Notes: generated by a model not told the origin, from the letters alone. A stretch of 20,811 nucleotides of DNA from JAYRWN01 sp041917975 (GCA_041917975.1 JAYRWN010000183.1:1-20811); one strand, 5' to 3'; shown: positions 9,498-17,337, counted from the first letter of the stretch. Numbers and translations are program-made.

Positions 9498-10169
9498 TTA
9501 ATTAAGATTTAGCTGGAAGGCTTTATTGATCAGACTGGCGGCATTATTAACCCCCAGTTTACGCATGATATTTTTGCGGTGTACACCTACAGTTTGATCG
9601 CTGATATAAAGCAGATCGGCAATCTCTTTATTCGTTTTCGCCTGAGTTAAAAACTTTAATATCTCCGCCTCACGTTTGGTGAGTTTTGTCTTGATCAGAA
9701 AAGCATCCCGTTGGTGGTAGGAATTTTCTGGTTTATCCAGTTTTTTTTGATGAACTAGTCGACTGAATTGCAGTTGCTTTGGAAGATATGTTAAGCCCCT
9801 GAATATTTCATCAAAGGCCTCCCATAAATCATCAAGGGTCTGATTTTTCAAAACAAAGGCATCGCAGCTGGCCTGGAAGGCTTGTTTGATCAGATCTGCT
9901 TGAGCATATCGGGTGAGGATCATGATGCGGGTGTTTGGCCAGGAGGATTTGATTTTTCGTATGTACTCTACCCCATCGCCATCGGGCAGGGCCAATTCCA
10001 TGACGAGAGTATCGGGACCATCTCCAGTCAATTCAAATTCGAGTTGTTGCAGGCTATGCCAGGTGCCAACAATTTCAAAGTGGATGTGTGGACTTTGAGC
10101 TAAAAGCAGTTTAAACGCTTCGACAAAAAGTATTTCGCCATCCAGTAAACTTACTGTCCGGGTCATCAT
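9498..10169 (-). CDS. LuxR/NarL-type response regulator with atypical receiver
   Basis: The 223-residue protein has an N-terminal receiver-like domain (about 5-120) and a C-terminal LuxR-type helix-turn-helix (about 161-219; LTKREAEILKFL, NKEIADLLYIS, HRKNIMRKLG). This is the normal length and order for the NarL/FixJ family of transcription factors. The phosphorylation pocket is altered. The phospho-acceptor Asp is Glu58 (in VMELALPDGDG; codon GAA at 9998-9996). The usual Asp-Asp pair is Asp10-Gly11, while Thr86 and Lys108 are kept. The domain therefore probably does not work by ordinary Asp phosphorylation and may be locked in an active-like state or use another input. It starts 14 nt after the stop of the asparaginase gene, so the two are likely co-transcribed. 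No histidine kinase is adjacent. Confidence 0.87.
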   Translation of the reverse strand: MMTRTVSLLDGEILFVEAFKLLLAQSPHIHFEIVGTWHSLQQLEFELTGDGPDTLVMELALPDGDGVEYIRKIKSSWPNTRIMILTRYAQADLIKQAFQASCDAFVLKNQTLDDLWEAFDEIFRGLTYLPKQLQFSRLVHQKKLDKPENSYHQRDAFLIKTKLTKREAEILKFLTQAKTNKEIADLLYISDQTVGVHRKNIMRKLGVNNAASLINKAFQLNLN

Positions 10170-10183
10170 GTAGTAGTATTTAA

Positions 10184-11161
10184 TTAAGTGAGGTAATATG
10201 GAGCGGCTATAATATTATCCAAGGTTTTAGTTTTTACCGCGTAGGAAAATCCAGTTTGCAGGCTATAACCCGCATAGTCTCCGGACATATTCATGGCCAG
10301 ATACCCTATTTGCATTTCACGCGGATTCTTCTGTTTCTTGGCAATGCGGATGACCGCCTCTTTACAGGCTTCCAAAGGAGTACGCCCTTGGCGCATCAAC
10401 TCCACCACCAGGAAGGAGCCCAGAGTTTTCAGTACAGCTTCGCCCAAGCCAGTGGCAGCAGCGCCGCCTACTTCGTTATCCACAAATAACCCGGCCCCAA
10501 TCACGGGTGAATCTCCGATTCTTCCATGCATTTTATAAGCCAGACCACTGGTCGTGCAAGCCCCGGCCATACGCCCGGACTCATCCAAAGCAAGCATGCT
10601 GATGGTGTCGTGATTTTCTATGTTGATGATCGGCTTATATTGTGCTGTCTTTAACCAATTTTCCCAAGCCTTTTTTGATGCCGGAGTCAACAGGTCTTCT
10701 TTGGTGAAGCCTTGTTCCAATGCAAATTTTAAAGCCCCGGTACCAGCTAGCATGACATGGGGTGTTTTTTCCATCACCCGTCGCGCCACGGCGATTGGGT
10801 GTTTGATGTGTTGTAAAAAACAAACACTGCCGGCATTACCGTGTTCATCCATTATACACGCATCCAGAGTCACCAGACCATCCCTATCCGGCAGGCCGCC
10901 TATGCCTACTGTTTGGTTGGATTCATCTGCTTCAATAACCATGACTCCCCCTTCCACGGCATCAAGTGCGTGACCCTGGTTTTGCAATATTTGCCAAGCC
11001 CGGGCATTGGCTTTTTGTCCAAAATCCCATGTAGAAAGAACTACCGGCTTGGTTAAGATTCCAATTGAAGTCCGCGAAGGGGCCTTACAGGCTTGTAAAA
11101 CAGCTAACCCAGCCGCCGGAGCAGCAATGCTTTGATGAATAAATCTCCTTCTATTGGTCAT
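10184..11161 (-). CDS. N4-(beta-N-acetylglucosaminyl)-L-asparaginase (glycosylasparaginase), predicted lipoprotein
   Basis: This 325-residue Ntn-hydrolase hydrolyses the GlcNAc-Asn bond of glycoasparagines after self-cleavage. The autoproteolysis site is His184-Asp185|Thr186 (HDTISMLALD), with Thr186 as the new N-terminal nucleophile. Trp45 (STWDFG), Arg214 and Asp217 (GRIGDSP) and Thr237-Gly238 (ATGLGE) match the human AGA substrate residues. The spacing from the nucleophile (28, 31 and 51 residues) equals that of human AGA (Thr206, Arg234, Asp237, Thr257). The N-terminus has a twin-arginine-like RRRF, a hydrophobic stretch and a lipobox LQAC (Cys25), so it is probably exported as a lipoprotein. 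It is followed 14 nt later by the LuxR-type regulator and is divergent from an acyltransferase gene. A general plant-type isoaspartyl peptidase is less likely given these residues. Confidence 0.9.
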   Translation of the reverse strand: MTNRRRFIHQSIAAPAAGLAVLQACKAPSRTSIGILTKPVVLSTWDFGQKANARAWQILQNQGHALDAVEGGVMVIEADESNQTVGIGGLPDRDGLVTLDACIMDEHGNAGSVCFLQHIKHPIAVARRVMEKTPHVMLAGTGALKFALEQGFTKEDLLTPASKKAWENWLKTAQYKPIINIENHDTISMLALDESGRMAGACTTSGLAYKMHGRIGDSPVIGAGLFVDNEVGGAAATGLGEAVLKTLGSFLVVELMRQGRTPLEACKEAVIRIAKKQKNPREMQIGYLAMNMSGDYAGYSLQTGFSYAVKTKTLDNIIAAPYYLT

Positions 11162-11167
11162 CGCCTT

Positions 11168-11175
11168 TATATTTG
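11168..11175 (+). promoter_or_regulatory. -7 element for the acyltransferase gene
   Basis: TATATTTG is a full TAnnTTTG match, placed for a leader of about 28 nt before the ATG at 11209. No clear -33 TTG at the right distance. It lies in the 47-bp divergent gap between the acyltransferase and asparaginase genes. Confidence 0.5.
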
Positions 11176-11208
11176 CCCAAGTTTATTGCTTTAATCATTT
11201 AATCAGTT

Positions 11209-12075
11209 ATGCAGATCACAGGCTACATACTATTCAGAATGGCTGTATTTGTATTTTCAATTTTACCATGGTCTGTACTATATGCTTTTTCATCAGTTCT
11301 GGCTGGATTTATGAACCATGTATTGCGTTATCGCCGAAAGACGGTTGAAGCCAATCTGCATCGGGTTTTTCCTGACCTTCCATCCTCAAACATACGCAAA
11401 ATAATGCGCAGTTATTATCAGATATTAACCGAAATATTCATAGAAACCATAAAGGGTATTTCTCTTAGCGCGGAAGAAATGAAAAATAGATTTACTGGTG
11501 ATGTGAAGATTTTTGAACAGTATTTCCGGGAAGGGCAAGATGTAATTATGGTCACCTCTCACATGGGCAATTGGGAATGGGCAGCGCTGTGGGTGGGTAA
11601 ATTATTACCTCATCATTGCGTCGGTATTTATAAACCCTTGAGCAATAAACCGATCGAAGCTTTCTTATTTCGCCACCGCTCCAAGTATAACACGGAGCTC
11701 TTACCAGTGAAAATGTCTGCTAATATTTGGGCATCCAAAGTGGATAAACCCCGCTGCATCATCCTGGTGGCAGACCAGTCACCTAATAATATGGAAAAGG
11801 CCATTTGGGTAGATTTTTTTAATGAAAAAGTGCCCTTTGTGCACGGTCCGGATGACATAGCCCGGATGTATAACTTACCGGTTATATACAGCCTTATCAG
11901 TAAGGTGAGCCGAGGACATTATCACCTTCAATCCAAAGTTTTGATGGAAAACCCTAAACAATCTTTGCGTGGAGAAATAACTCAACGTTATGCCGACTTA
12001 CTCGCTGAAGATATCCGTCGTCATCCTGCGGATTGGCTGTGGTCCCACCGTCGCTATAAGAAAATGAAAATATAA
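11209..12075 (+). CDS. LpxL/HtrB-family lysophospholipid (lipid A-type) acyltransferase
   Basis: This 288-residue protein of the bacterial lipid A acyltransferase family transfers an acyl chain to a lipid A precursor or other lysolipid at the inner membrane. An N-terminal hydrophobic segment (about 4-34) anchors it. The HX4E catalytic motif is His118 to Glu123 (SHMGNWEW). The family's ADQ block (188-190) and a C-terminal WLWSHRR (276-282) are present. Length is typical for Bacteroidota members. It stands alone on the plus strand, divergent from the asparaginase and with its 3' end 9 nt from the convergent peroxidase-like gene. The exact acceptor (lipid A versus an aminolipid) cannot be read from the sequence. 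Confidence 0.88.
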   Translation: MQITGYILFRMAVFVFSILPWSVLYAFSSVLAGFMNHVLRYRRKTVEANLHRVFPDLPSSNIRKIMRSYYQILTEIFIETIKGISLSAEEMKNRFTGDVKIFEQYFREGQDVIMVTSHMGNWEWAALWVGKLLPHHCVGIYKPLSNKPIEAFLFRHRSKYNTELLPVKMSANIWASKVDKPRCIILVADQSPNNMEKAIWVDFFNEKVPFVHGPDDIARMYNLPVIYSLISKVSRGHYHLQSKVLMENPKQSLRGEITQRYADLLAEDIRRHPADWLWSHRRYKKMKI

Positions 12076-12084
12076 AAAATATTT

Positions 12085-13956
12085 CTAACGCTTAAGCATC
12101 TTGGCTGTGTTGACAGTATTACCCATCCGGTAACGTACCGTGTATAGACCCGGTGTCAGCTTATTATCCACCGCTAAAGCAAAATCATTGACTCCACGAT
12201 GTAAATAGTGCAAGTAACGTAATTCTTCCTTGCCTAAGGCATTGATAAATAAAACTTCACAATACCCTTCCGACACAGAAAAAATCTTGGTATTTAAGCT
12301 GGATTCAACAGGATTGGGAAATATTTTGGCATCCAGGTGTCTTTCTACCACTACTACATTAGCATGAGGTATCTCCTCGTGTTTGACAGCCTTAAACACT
12401 TCGTTTTGTAGTACGGTCACTGCCGTATTGCGCAAAATAAGGTCTTTGAGACGAGTGTTGGCAATACGATTAACCTCTTCCCTGCTCAAGCCTGGGTCTA
12501 ACTCGTAATAATAACGATCACCATCTCTTACCCGTTTAAACTGGTCGGTTATAATCTTAAAAGTAGTTTCACCAAATAAACGGTCCGGCATCCTGTTTTC
12601 GGAAACTATGCCTACCCAGGCGTCCACTTCCTCTATATTAGAATAAACTTTTTTTAACAGGTCCACCACATCGCCATGCACATTTATTTGTTCAAACGTT
12701 TTATAAGGCGCCAGGCCTAAAGTACGTCTAATGCTGTTTAGACTTCCTAATCCGCGGTCACGGCCGGCCATAATGGTAATCGCAGCCATATCCAATCCAC
12801 CGGACTTATTTTCAAACGTGGCATTACGGATATCATTCACCATTTTAGCGTCAAACTCTTGCTGAGCTTGTGCCGCCATACCTTTTAACAAAGGCTCTAT
12901 CCCTCCACCGGTGACTAGCTCCAGAGGATGGAATAATGACTCCTTCATTTTAAGATGACCCTGAGGTATTTCCTTGCCATTATTGTCCAAGCGCAAAATT
13001 TGTTCGCTCATCAACGTGTTTTCAAGTTTGAATGCAGCCAATGAAAACTCGTTGCTGACCGCGGGGTTGATCAGCGGGTCATACCCACCAAAAGGACCTA
13101 TTTCAATCCCCATGGCTGGCAACCATTCATGATAAGTAATGGATTGGATTAATCCAATAACGGTACGCCGGGCATGTTGGTAAAGTTGTTCATCTGTCCA
13201 GTCCGGATGTTTTTTGATCAGTTCGTTACACAGCCGGTTATGTTCACGTAAAAATAACGTCTGCATAGCCATCAGGTACGGGTTATAATTTACCATGGGA
13301 TTAGCGCTGGCAAACATATAGCGCTCCGAACCCATCATATCAACCATTACCGGAGCATCAAAATCCCTCAAATCATTAAATTCACCGCTGACAGTTGGAA
13401 ATGGCATCAGATTTCCGGCGGAAACTTTTAGTTGACCTCCGCTAAAGGTCCTCAGCCATTTGGCGGTGGATACATCGGATCCATACAGTACGGACCCATC
13501 AAGGAAACTGGATACGGTATTAATAAATTTTCTGGGAGAATTCTTACCGCTGGCGTCTGAATAGGTCGATCGGTAATAATTGATGCTTGGTCCTAAAGGG
13601 TCACCTGATGGGGTTACGATAGGGTATGGTTCGTTGACATTATCCGGCACAAAAGCCAAATCACTGTGAATAAACTGACCGAAAACCCATACGGCCGCAC
13701 TCAGTCCCATGGCGTTACTTTCCAAGCCTTTTTGAGACATCATCAGGTTAGATATTTCCCTCGGATTGGGCCCCTGAACTGGAATTCCCAAACCATCCTG
13801 ATAACGCACTGGAGCCAGGCGAACCAATTCTGATCCCACTGCCCCGGTAAGTGGCAAAAACGGGTTATTTTTTGATCCGTCTAAACTCCTTGCAGGCTGG
13901 GCTTGAACCGTCCAAATACAACCTGTACACCATACCAATAGTAACCAATTTTTCAT
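12085..13956 (-). CDS. Animal-haem-peroxidase homologue with T9SS sorting domain; haem-site residues lost
   Basis: The start is taken at 13956 (623 residues) because MKNWLLLVWCTGCIWTVQAQ is a good signal peptide; an in-frame ATG at 13998 would add 14 charged residues. The body matches the animal haem peroxidase family. Landmarks are FGQFI, a calcium-loop block SSFLDGS..YGS (149-159), TLFLREHNRL, ITYHEWLP, NEFSLAAF, RDRGLGSLN..R and RDGDRYYYE. The key haem residues are replaced. Against myeloperoxidase, Asp94/His95 become His97/Ser98, catalytic Arg239 becomes Met221, Glu242 becomes Tyr224 and proximal His336 becomes Asn313. Gln91, Asp96, the calcium loop and Asn421 are kept. The C-terminus (about 545-623, FPNP...KMLKR) is a T9SS type A sorting domain. 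It is thus a secreted peroxidase-fold protein that probably lacks normal haem chemistry. It converges on the acyltransferase gene with a 9-nt gap. Confidence 0.88.
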   Translation of the reverse strand: MKNWLLLVWCTGCIWTVQAQPARSLDGSKNNPFLPLTGAVGSELVRLAPVRYQDGLGIPVQGPNPREISNLMMSQKGLESNAMGLSAAVWVFGQFIHSDLAFVPDNVNEPYPIVTPSGDPLGPSINYYRSTYSDASGKNSPRKFINTVSSFLDGSVLYGSDVSTAKWLRTFSGGQLKVSAGNLMPFPTVSGEFNDLRDFDAPVMVDMMGSERYMFASANPMVNYNPYLMAMQTLFLREHNRLCNELIKKHPDWTDEQLYQHARRTVIGLIQSITYHEWLPAMGIEIGPFGGYDPLINPAVSNEFSLAAFKLENTLMSEQILRLDNNGKEIPQGHLKMKESLFHPLELVTGGGIEPLLKGMAAQAQQEFDAKMVNDIRNATFENKSGGLDMAAITIMAGRDRGLGSLNSIRRTLGLAPYKTFEQINVHGDVVDLLKKVYSNIEEVDAWVGIVSENRMPDRLFGETTFKIITDQFKRVRDGDRYYYELDPGLSREEVNRIANTRLKDLILRNTAVTVLQNEVFKAVKHEEIPHANVVVVERHLDAKIFPNPVESSLNTKIFSVSEGYCEVLFINALGKEELRYLHYLHRGVNDFALAVDNKLTPGLYTVRYRMGNTVNTAKMLKR

Positions 13957-14306
13957 CTTCAAATCTTTCAGCAAACTTAAATCCAAACGCAGCGGCATTG
14001 GAATCCTAAATTAAAGCGCAAATATAATCGTTTGTACTAGGTGTACTGCCTGGAAAGGCAAAAAAAGATGGGTTTTAACATTAAAGGTAGATTTTATTTA
14101 GCCCATACTCCAAAATCAAATATATAACATTAATTTATTATTTATTAATCTTTAATAAACATTATTTTAACTTTTAAATTAAACTTCGATATAATTACAT
14201 GTAAGTGCGATGTATATCTCTGGCCAAAGCATTATTTCAAAGGCTTTTTCCTTACATTAAAGTTTAGAAACTACCTTTATTAAATTAAAGATATTTTTAT
14301 TTGTCG
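13957..14306. other. Divergent intergenic region between peroxidase-like gene and permease
   Basis: AT-rich with no gene seen. It holds a full -7 element for the peroxidase-like gene (14019-14026, minus). TACCTTTA at 14272-14279 (plus) is a one-mismatch candidate in front of the permease. Confidence 0.5.
14019..14026 (-). promoter_or_regulatory. -7 element for the peroxidase-like gene
   Basis: The minus strand reads TATATTTG, a full TAnnTTTG match, giving a leader of about 57 nt to the ATG at 13956. No TTG at the ideal upstream distance. Confidence 0.5.
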
Positions 14307-15641
14307 ATGAATCCTCACCTACAACAAAGACTGACCCTCTTCGGACTCACCATGATTGCCGTGGGATCTTGTATAGGCTCCGGAATTTTTGTTACTCCGG
14401 GACAAATTGTAAAAGAGGTTCAGCACCCTGCCCTGGTAATATTGGCCTGGATAATCGGAGGGACCATTTCTCTAACTGGCGCATTGACTTTTAGTGAGAT
14501 GGGTAGTTTATTTCCCCGCTCAGGAGGCATTTATGTATTTCTCAAGGAAGCTTACGGTCCCCTGCCAGCTTTTCTGTACGGCTGGGTGACCCTTTTGGTG
14601 ATCAACACCGGAGCATTGGCGGGTCTAAGTGTGGCGTTTGCCGAATACAGTAAAGTATTTTGGCCTACCATGACTGAGTCAGGGAAAATGATCCTCGCCG
14701 GAACGGTAATGGTTGTGCTGACCCTTATAAATGGTTTTGGAGTGCATTTAAGCCAACACCTGGCGAATTTTTTTACCGCCCTAAAATTACTTGCCATCCT
14801 GGGCATCATAATAGTTGGCTTTATGGTATATGATCCACAGACAATACCCCTGGATTTTTCCTTTAGATCGGGCTCCATGCCTTCAGTATGGTTTGGTCCT
14901 TTGGTTTTAGCCCTGGTCGGAGTAAATTTTTCTGTAGGAGGCTGGCATCACGCTACTTTTGTAGCCGGCGAAACGATAAATGCAGCGCGCAATGTCCCCC
15001 GAGCCATGATTTATGGCGTATTTATCGTTACCGCGATGTACCTCCTGATCAACCTTGCTTATATGTTCATGTTGCCTTTATCCGAGATAGCTCTGACTGA
15101 TCGCATAGCTGGAGTGGCTTTATCCAACATAGTTCCGTGGGGAGGCCAGGTCGCGTCAGTAGCCATCATGCTGTCCATCTTAGGCACCATCTCTATTTAC
15201 TCAATGTCTGCTCCGCGCATTTATTTTGCCATGGCTCAGGACCAGATTTTTTTCCCGGCATTATCCAAGATTCACCACCGCTGGCATACACCTTTAGCAG
15301 CCATGTTATTTCAGGTCTTCTGGGCTTTGCTTATTTTGTTCTTTTTCCAGGGGTATTTTAATAAAATTATCACTTTTGTCACCTTCGTGGATGCGCTATT
15401 TTTTGCTTTAGGCGCTTCAACCATTTTTTATTTTCGCAAACACAAACCAGATCTGCCACGACCTGTACGTACCTGGGGTTATCCTCTGGTACCGCTTATT
15501 TTTGTAATGTTGCAAACCGTTTTTGCTTTTTATGTTTTAAAAGAGCGACCTGCTCAAGCTTTACCTGGCCTGATCCTGATCGGCGTAGGCTTGCTCGCTT
15601 TTGCCTGGTTTAAAAAACGGCAGAAACCAACGATCAATTAA
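14307..15641 (+). CDS. APC-superfamily amino acid permease
   Basis: This 444-residue inner-membrane transporter has about 12 predicted membrane segments. The first carries the APC signature GSCIGSGIFVTPG, with the Gly-rich unwound helix that binds the amino acid backbone. FSEMGSLFPRSGGIYVFLKEAYG is the expected second-helix and loop block (Glu in SEMG, GGIYVFL). The family resembles LAT/SteT-type serine/threonine or broad amino acid exchangers, but the substrate cannot be named. The ATG at 14307 is preferred over an in-frame TTG six bases earlier. The gene stands alone on the plus strand; its TAA overlaps the stop of the convergent trpS gene within the shared tetranucleotide TTAA. Confidence 0.9.
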   Translation: MNPHLQQRLTLFGLTMIAVGSCIGSGIFVTPGQIVKEVQHPALVILAWIIGGTISLTGALTFSEMGSLFPRSGGIYVFLKEAYGPLPAFLYGWVTLLVINTGALAGLSVAFAEYSKVFWPTMTESGKMILAGTVMVVLTLINGFGVHLSQHLANFFTALKLLAILGIIIVGFMVYDPQTIPLDFSFRSGSMPSVWFGPLVLALVGVNFSVGGWHHATFVAGETINAARNVPRAMIYGVFIVTAMYLLINLAYMFMLPLSEIALTDRIAGVALSNIVPWGGQVASVAIMLSILGTISIYSMSAPRIYFAMAQDQIFFPALSKIHHRWHTPLAAMLFQVFWALLILFFFQGYFNKIITFVTFVDALFFALGASTIFYFRKHKPDLPRPVRTWGYPLVPLIFVMLQTVFAFYVLKERPAQALPGLILIGVGLLAFAWFKKRQKPTIN

Positions 15642-16636
15642 ATCAGACCTGTTAACGCCTTCACCTCACGTAAGGTTTTTTGAGCACGTTCGCGGATTTT
15701 TGCTGATGATACTCTAATCTGGTTTTCCACCTCTTGCCGATCATTTAACAATTGGTAGAAGTTATCTCTGAAAGGTTGGGTCTTGGCAATCACTACCTCT
15801 GCCACGGTTTTTTTTAAATGACCATAAAGTAAGGTGTGTTGTTGGTACTGAGCGAATGTATTTTCATAGATTTCCTGCGCCCCACAATTCTTAAGAATGG
15901 CTAACAAGTTTTCCACGCCTGGACTCATTTGTGGAAATTGAACGTCGCCACTGTCCGTCACCGCGCTCATGATTTGTTTGCGGATTTTTTCAGGTGCAGC
16001 AAATATGTCGATGTTATGTTTTTCACCCAAACTGGCGCTCATTTTCCGCGTAGGGTCTGCCGTGGACATGACTTTAGGTATTTTCGTAAATAAGGGCTCC
16101 GGAAGAGGGAAATATTCCTGGCCAACGCCTTGATTAAAACGCAAGGCTATATTGCGCGATAATTCCAGGTGTTGTTCCTGGTCTTTACCCACCGGCACAT
16201 AATGTGCATGATAAATAATAATATCGGCGGCCTGCAAGATAGGGTAACTAAATAAACCGGCAGAAATAAAGAACTCCTTGTCGGCTTCTTTAAGTTGTTG
16301 GCTTTTATCCTTGAATTGAGTCATACGGCTTAACTCCCCATAGCTGGTGAAACAACTCAGAATCCAATTCAATTCGGTGTGTTCGGGGACTAAGGATTGG
16401 ATGAAAATATTATTCTGATGAATACCACAGGCTAACAATTTAAAGGAAACATCCCAGGTCAATTCGCGCAATCGGGAGCTTTCGAAAGGCATGGTCTGAG
16501 CGTGATAATTTACGACACCAAATAAGCAGTCGTAGTCCGCCTGTAGATTAACCCAATTCTCTACTGCGCCAAGGTAACGTCCCAAATGCAAATGCCCGGT
16601 GGGTTGTATACACGATAATATCCGTTTCCTTTCCAT
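15638..16636 (-). CDS. trpS: Tryptophan--tRNA ligase
   Basis: This class I aminoacyl-tRNA synthetase charges tRNA-Trp. With the ATG at 16636 (MERKRILSCIQPTG) it has 332 residues, the usual length. PTGHLHLGRYLG carries the HIGH-type motif, KMSAS is the KMSKS motif, and VPVGKDQEQHLELSR is a diagnostic TrpRS block. An in-frame ATG 33 bases upstream lies within the end of ridA and would add an untypical tail. The start is 4 nt after the ridA stop, so the two are almost certainly co-transcribed. The 3' end overlaps the stop codon of the convergent permease. Confidence 0.95.
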   Translation of the reverse strand: MERKRILSCIQPTGHLHLGRYLGAVENWVNLQADYDCLFGVVNYHAQTMPFESSRLRELTWDVSFKLLACGIHQNNIFIQSLVPEHTELNWILSCFTSYGELSRMTQFKDKSQQLKEADKEFFISAGLFSYPILQAADIIIYHAHYVPVGKDQEQHLELSRNIALRFNQGVGQEYFPLPEPLFTKIPKVMSTADPTRKMSASLGEKHNIDIFAAPEKIRKQIMSAVTDSGDVQFPQMSPGVENLLAILKNCGAQEIYENTFAQYQQHTLLYGHLKKTVAEVVIAKTQPFRDNFYQLLNDRQEVENQIRVSSAKIRERAQKTLREVKALTGLI

Positions 16637-16640
16637 AACA

Positions 16641-17027
16641 TTATTTTGCCGCAATGGCTGAGATTTCAATATTCACAAATTTTGGCAGTTCGGCGACCTG
16701 GACCAGTTCGCGAGCAGGAGCGGTGGCTTCATCGAAGTATTGGGCATATACGGCATTAATCCGGCTGAACATGTGCATATCCTTGACAAAAACAGAACAT
16801 TTCAAGACATCTTTATATGCCATGCCGGACGCTTGAAGGATCGCTCCAAGATTACGAAGAACCTGGTGCGTCTCTTCTTCGATGTTACCTTGAATAATCG
16901 TATTCGTGACCGGGTCGATGGCGATCTGACCGGAGATAAATAATAACCCTTGCCATCTGGTAGACTGATTATAAGGGCCCACCGGTGCCGGGGCATGAGG
17001 CGTATTGATGATTTCTTTCATGTCCAT
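16641..17027 (-). CDS. ridA: RidA-family reactive intermediate (enamine/imine) deaminase
   Basis: The 128-residue cytosolic protein belongs to the RidA/YjgF/UK114 family, whose members hydrolyse reactive 2-aminoacrylate-type imines made by PLP enzymes. Family blocks seen are APVGPYNQ near the start, LFISGQIAIDP, QVLRNLGAIL and the active-site Arg in APARELVQVAELP, ending with IEISAIA. The start is chosen at 17027 (or 17021, two codons later); the open frame reaches 17078, but that extension is not family-like and would pass through the promoter-like element at 17033-17040. It sits 4 nt upstream of trpS. Confidence 0.9.
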   Translation of the reverse strand: MDMKEIINTPHAPAPVGPYNQSTRWQGLLFISGQIAIDPVTNTIIQGNIEEETHQVLRNLGAILQASGMAYKDVLKCSVFVKDMHMFSRINAVYAQYFDEATAPARELVQVAELPKFVNIEISAIAAK

Positions 17028-17032
17028 AATTA

Positions 17033-17062
17033 CAAAAATATCAATAAAAAAGCCATCTGTAA
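17033..17062 (-). promoter_or_regulatory. Promoter for ridA-trpS
   Basis: The minus strand has TTA, exactly 19 nt, then TATTTTTG (17040-17033): a full -7 box and a 2-of-3 match to the TTG -33 box. It lies so close to the ridA ATG codons (17027, 17021) that the mRNA would be leaderless or nearly so. Confidence 0.5.
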
Positions 17063-17109
17063 GAAGCCTGAAGCTCACCGTAAGACAATGAGGCTCAAGA
17101 ATTTACAGA
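17056..17109 (-). other. Nested inverted repeats between rpmF and ridA
   Basis: TCTGTAA (17056-17062) pairs with TTACAGA (17103-17109), and inside it AGCCT (17065-17069) pairs with AGGCT (17091-17095). It could be a 3' structure of the rpmF transcript or part of the ridA promoter region. The loop is large and support is weak. Confidence 0.25.
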
Positions 17110-17133
17110 CAGCTTAGATTATATTATATTATC

Positions 17134-17149
17134 CGAAGCTTAAGCTTCG
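17134..17149 (-). terminator. Palindrome spanning the rpmF stop codon
   Basis: CGAAGC-TTAA-GCTTCG is perfectly self-complementary. The rpmF stop TAA sits in its centre and the last two codons (GAA GCT) form one arm. An A/T tract (ATAATATAATA) follows, without a true U-run. It may act as a weak terminator or 3' stabiliser. Confidence 0.35.
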
Positions 17150-17337
17150 CTTTCTTCGCCGACTTGAATGACCAAATTGCCTTTGTAGTACATATTCCCT
17201 TCGTGCCAATAGGCCCGGTGCCACAGGTGAGATTCACCGGTATTGGAACAAGTGGCAATAGTAGGTACATCCAGCTTTTGGTGGGTTCTTCTTTTGCGTT
17301 TACGCTGTTTTGACAATCTGTGCTTTGGATGTGGCAT
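17140..17337 (-). CDS. rpmF: 50S ribosomal protein L32
   Basis: The 65-residue basic protein starts MPHPKHRLSKQRKRKRRTH, the conserved L32 N-terminus, which threads into the large subunit. The C-terminal part (IATCSNTGESHLWHRAYWH) has one Cys where many bacteria have four zinc-ligand cysteines. This zinc-free form is what I recall as normal for Bacteroidota. It follows yceD by 6 nt on the same strand, the classic yceD-rpmF pair. Confidence 0.95.
   Translation of the reverse strand: MPHPKHRLSKQRKRKRRTHQKLDVPTIATCSNTGESHLWHRAYWHEGNMYYKGNLVIQVGEESEA

Noticed and set aside
12085..13956. REHNR as retained catalytic arginine of the peroxidase
   Set aside because: The catalytic Arg of the family lies upstream, in the motif before the NP that precedes LxALHTLFLREHN; that position is Met221 here. 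REHNR is a structural motif.
14301..14306. TTG at 14301 as permease start
   Set aside because: An ATG two codons later is a better start and nothing favours the TTG.
17140..17337. Loss of zinc cysteines in L32 as a novel variant
   Set aside because: The one-Cys form with the HLWHRAYWHEG pattern is, to my knowledge, normal for Bacteroidota L32.
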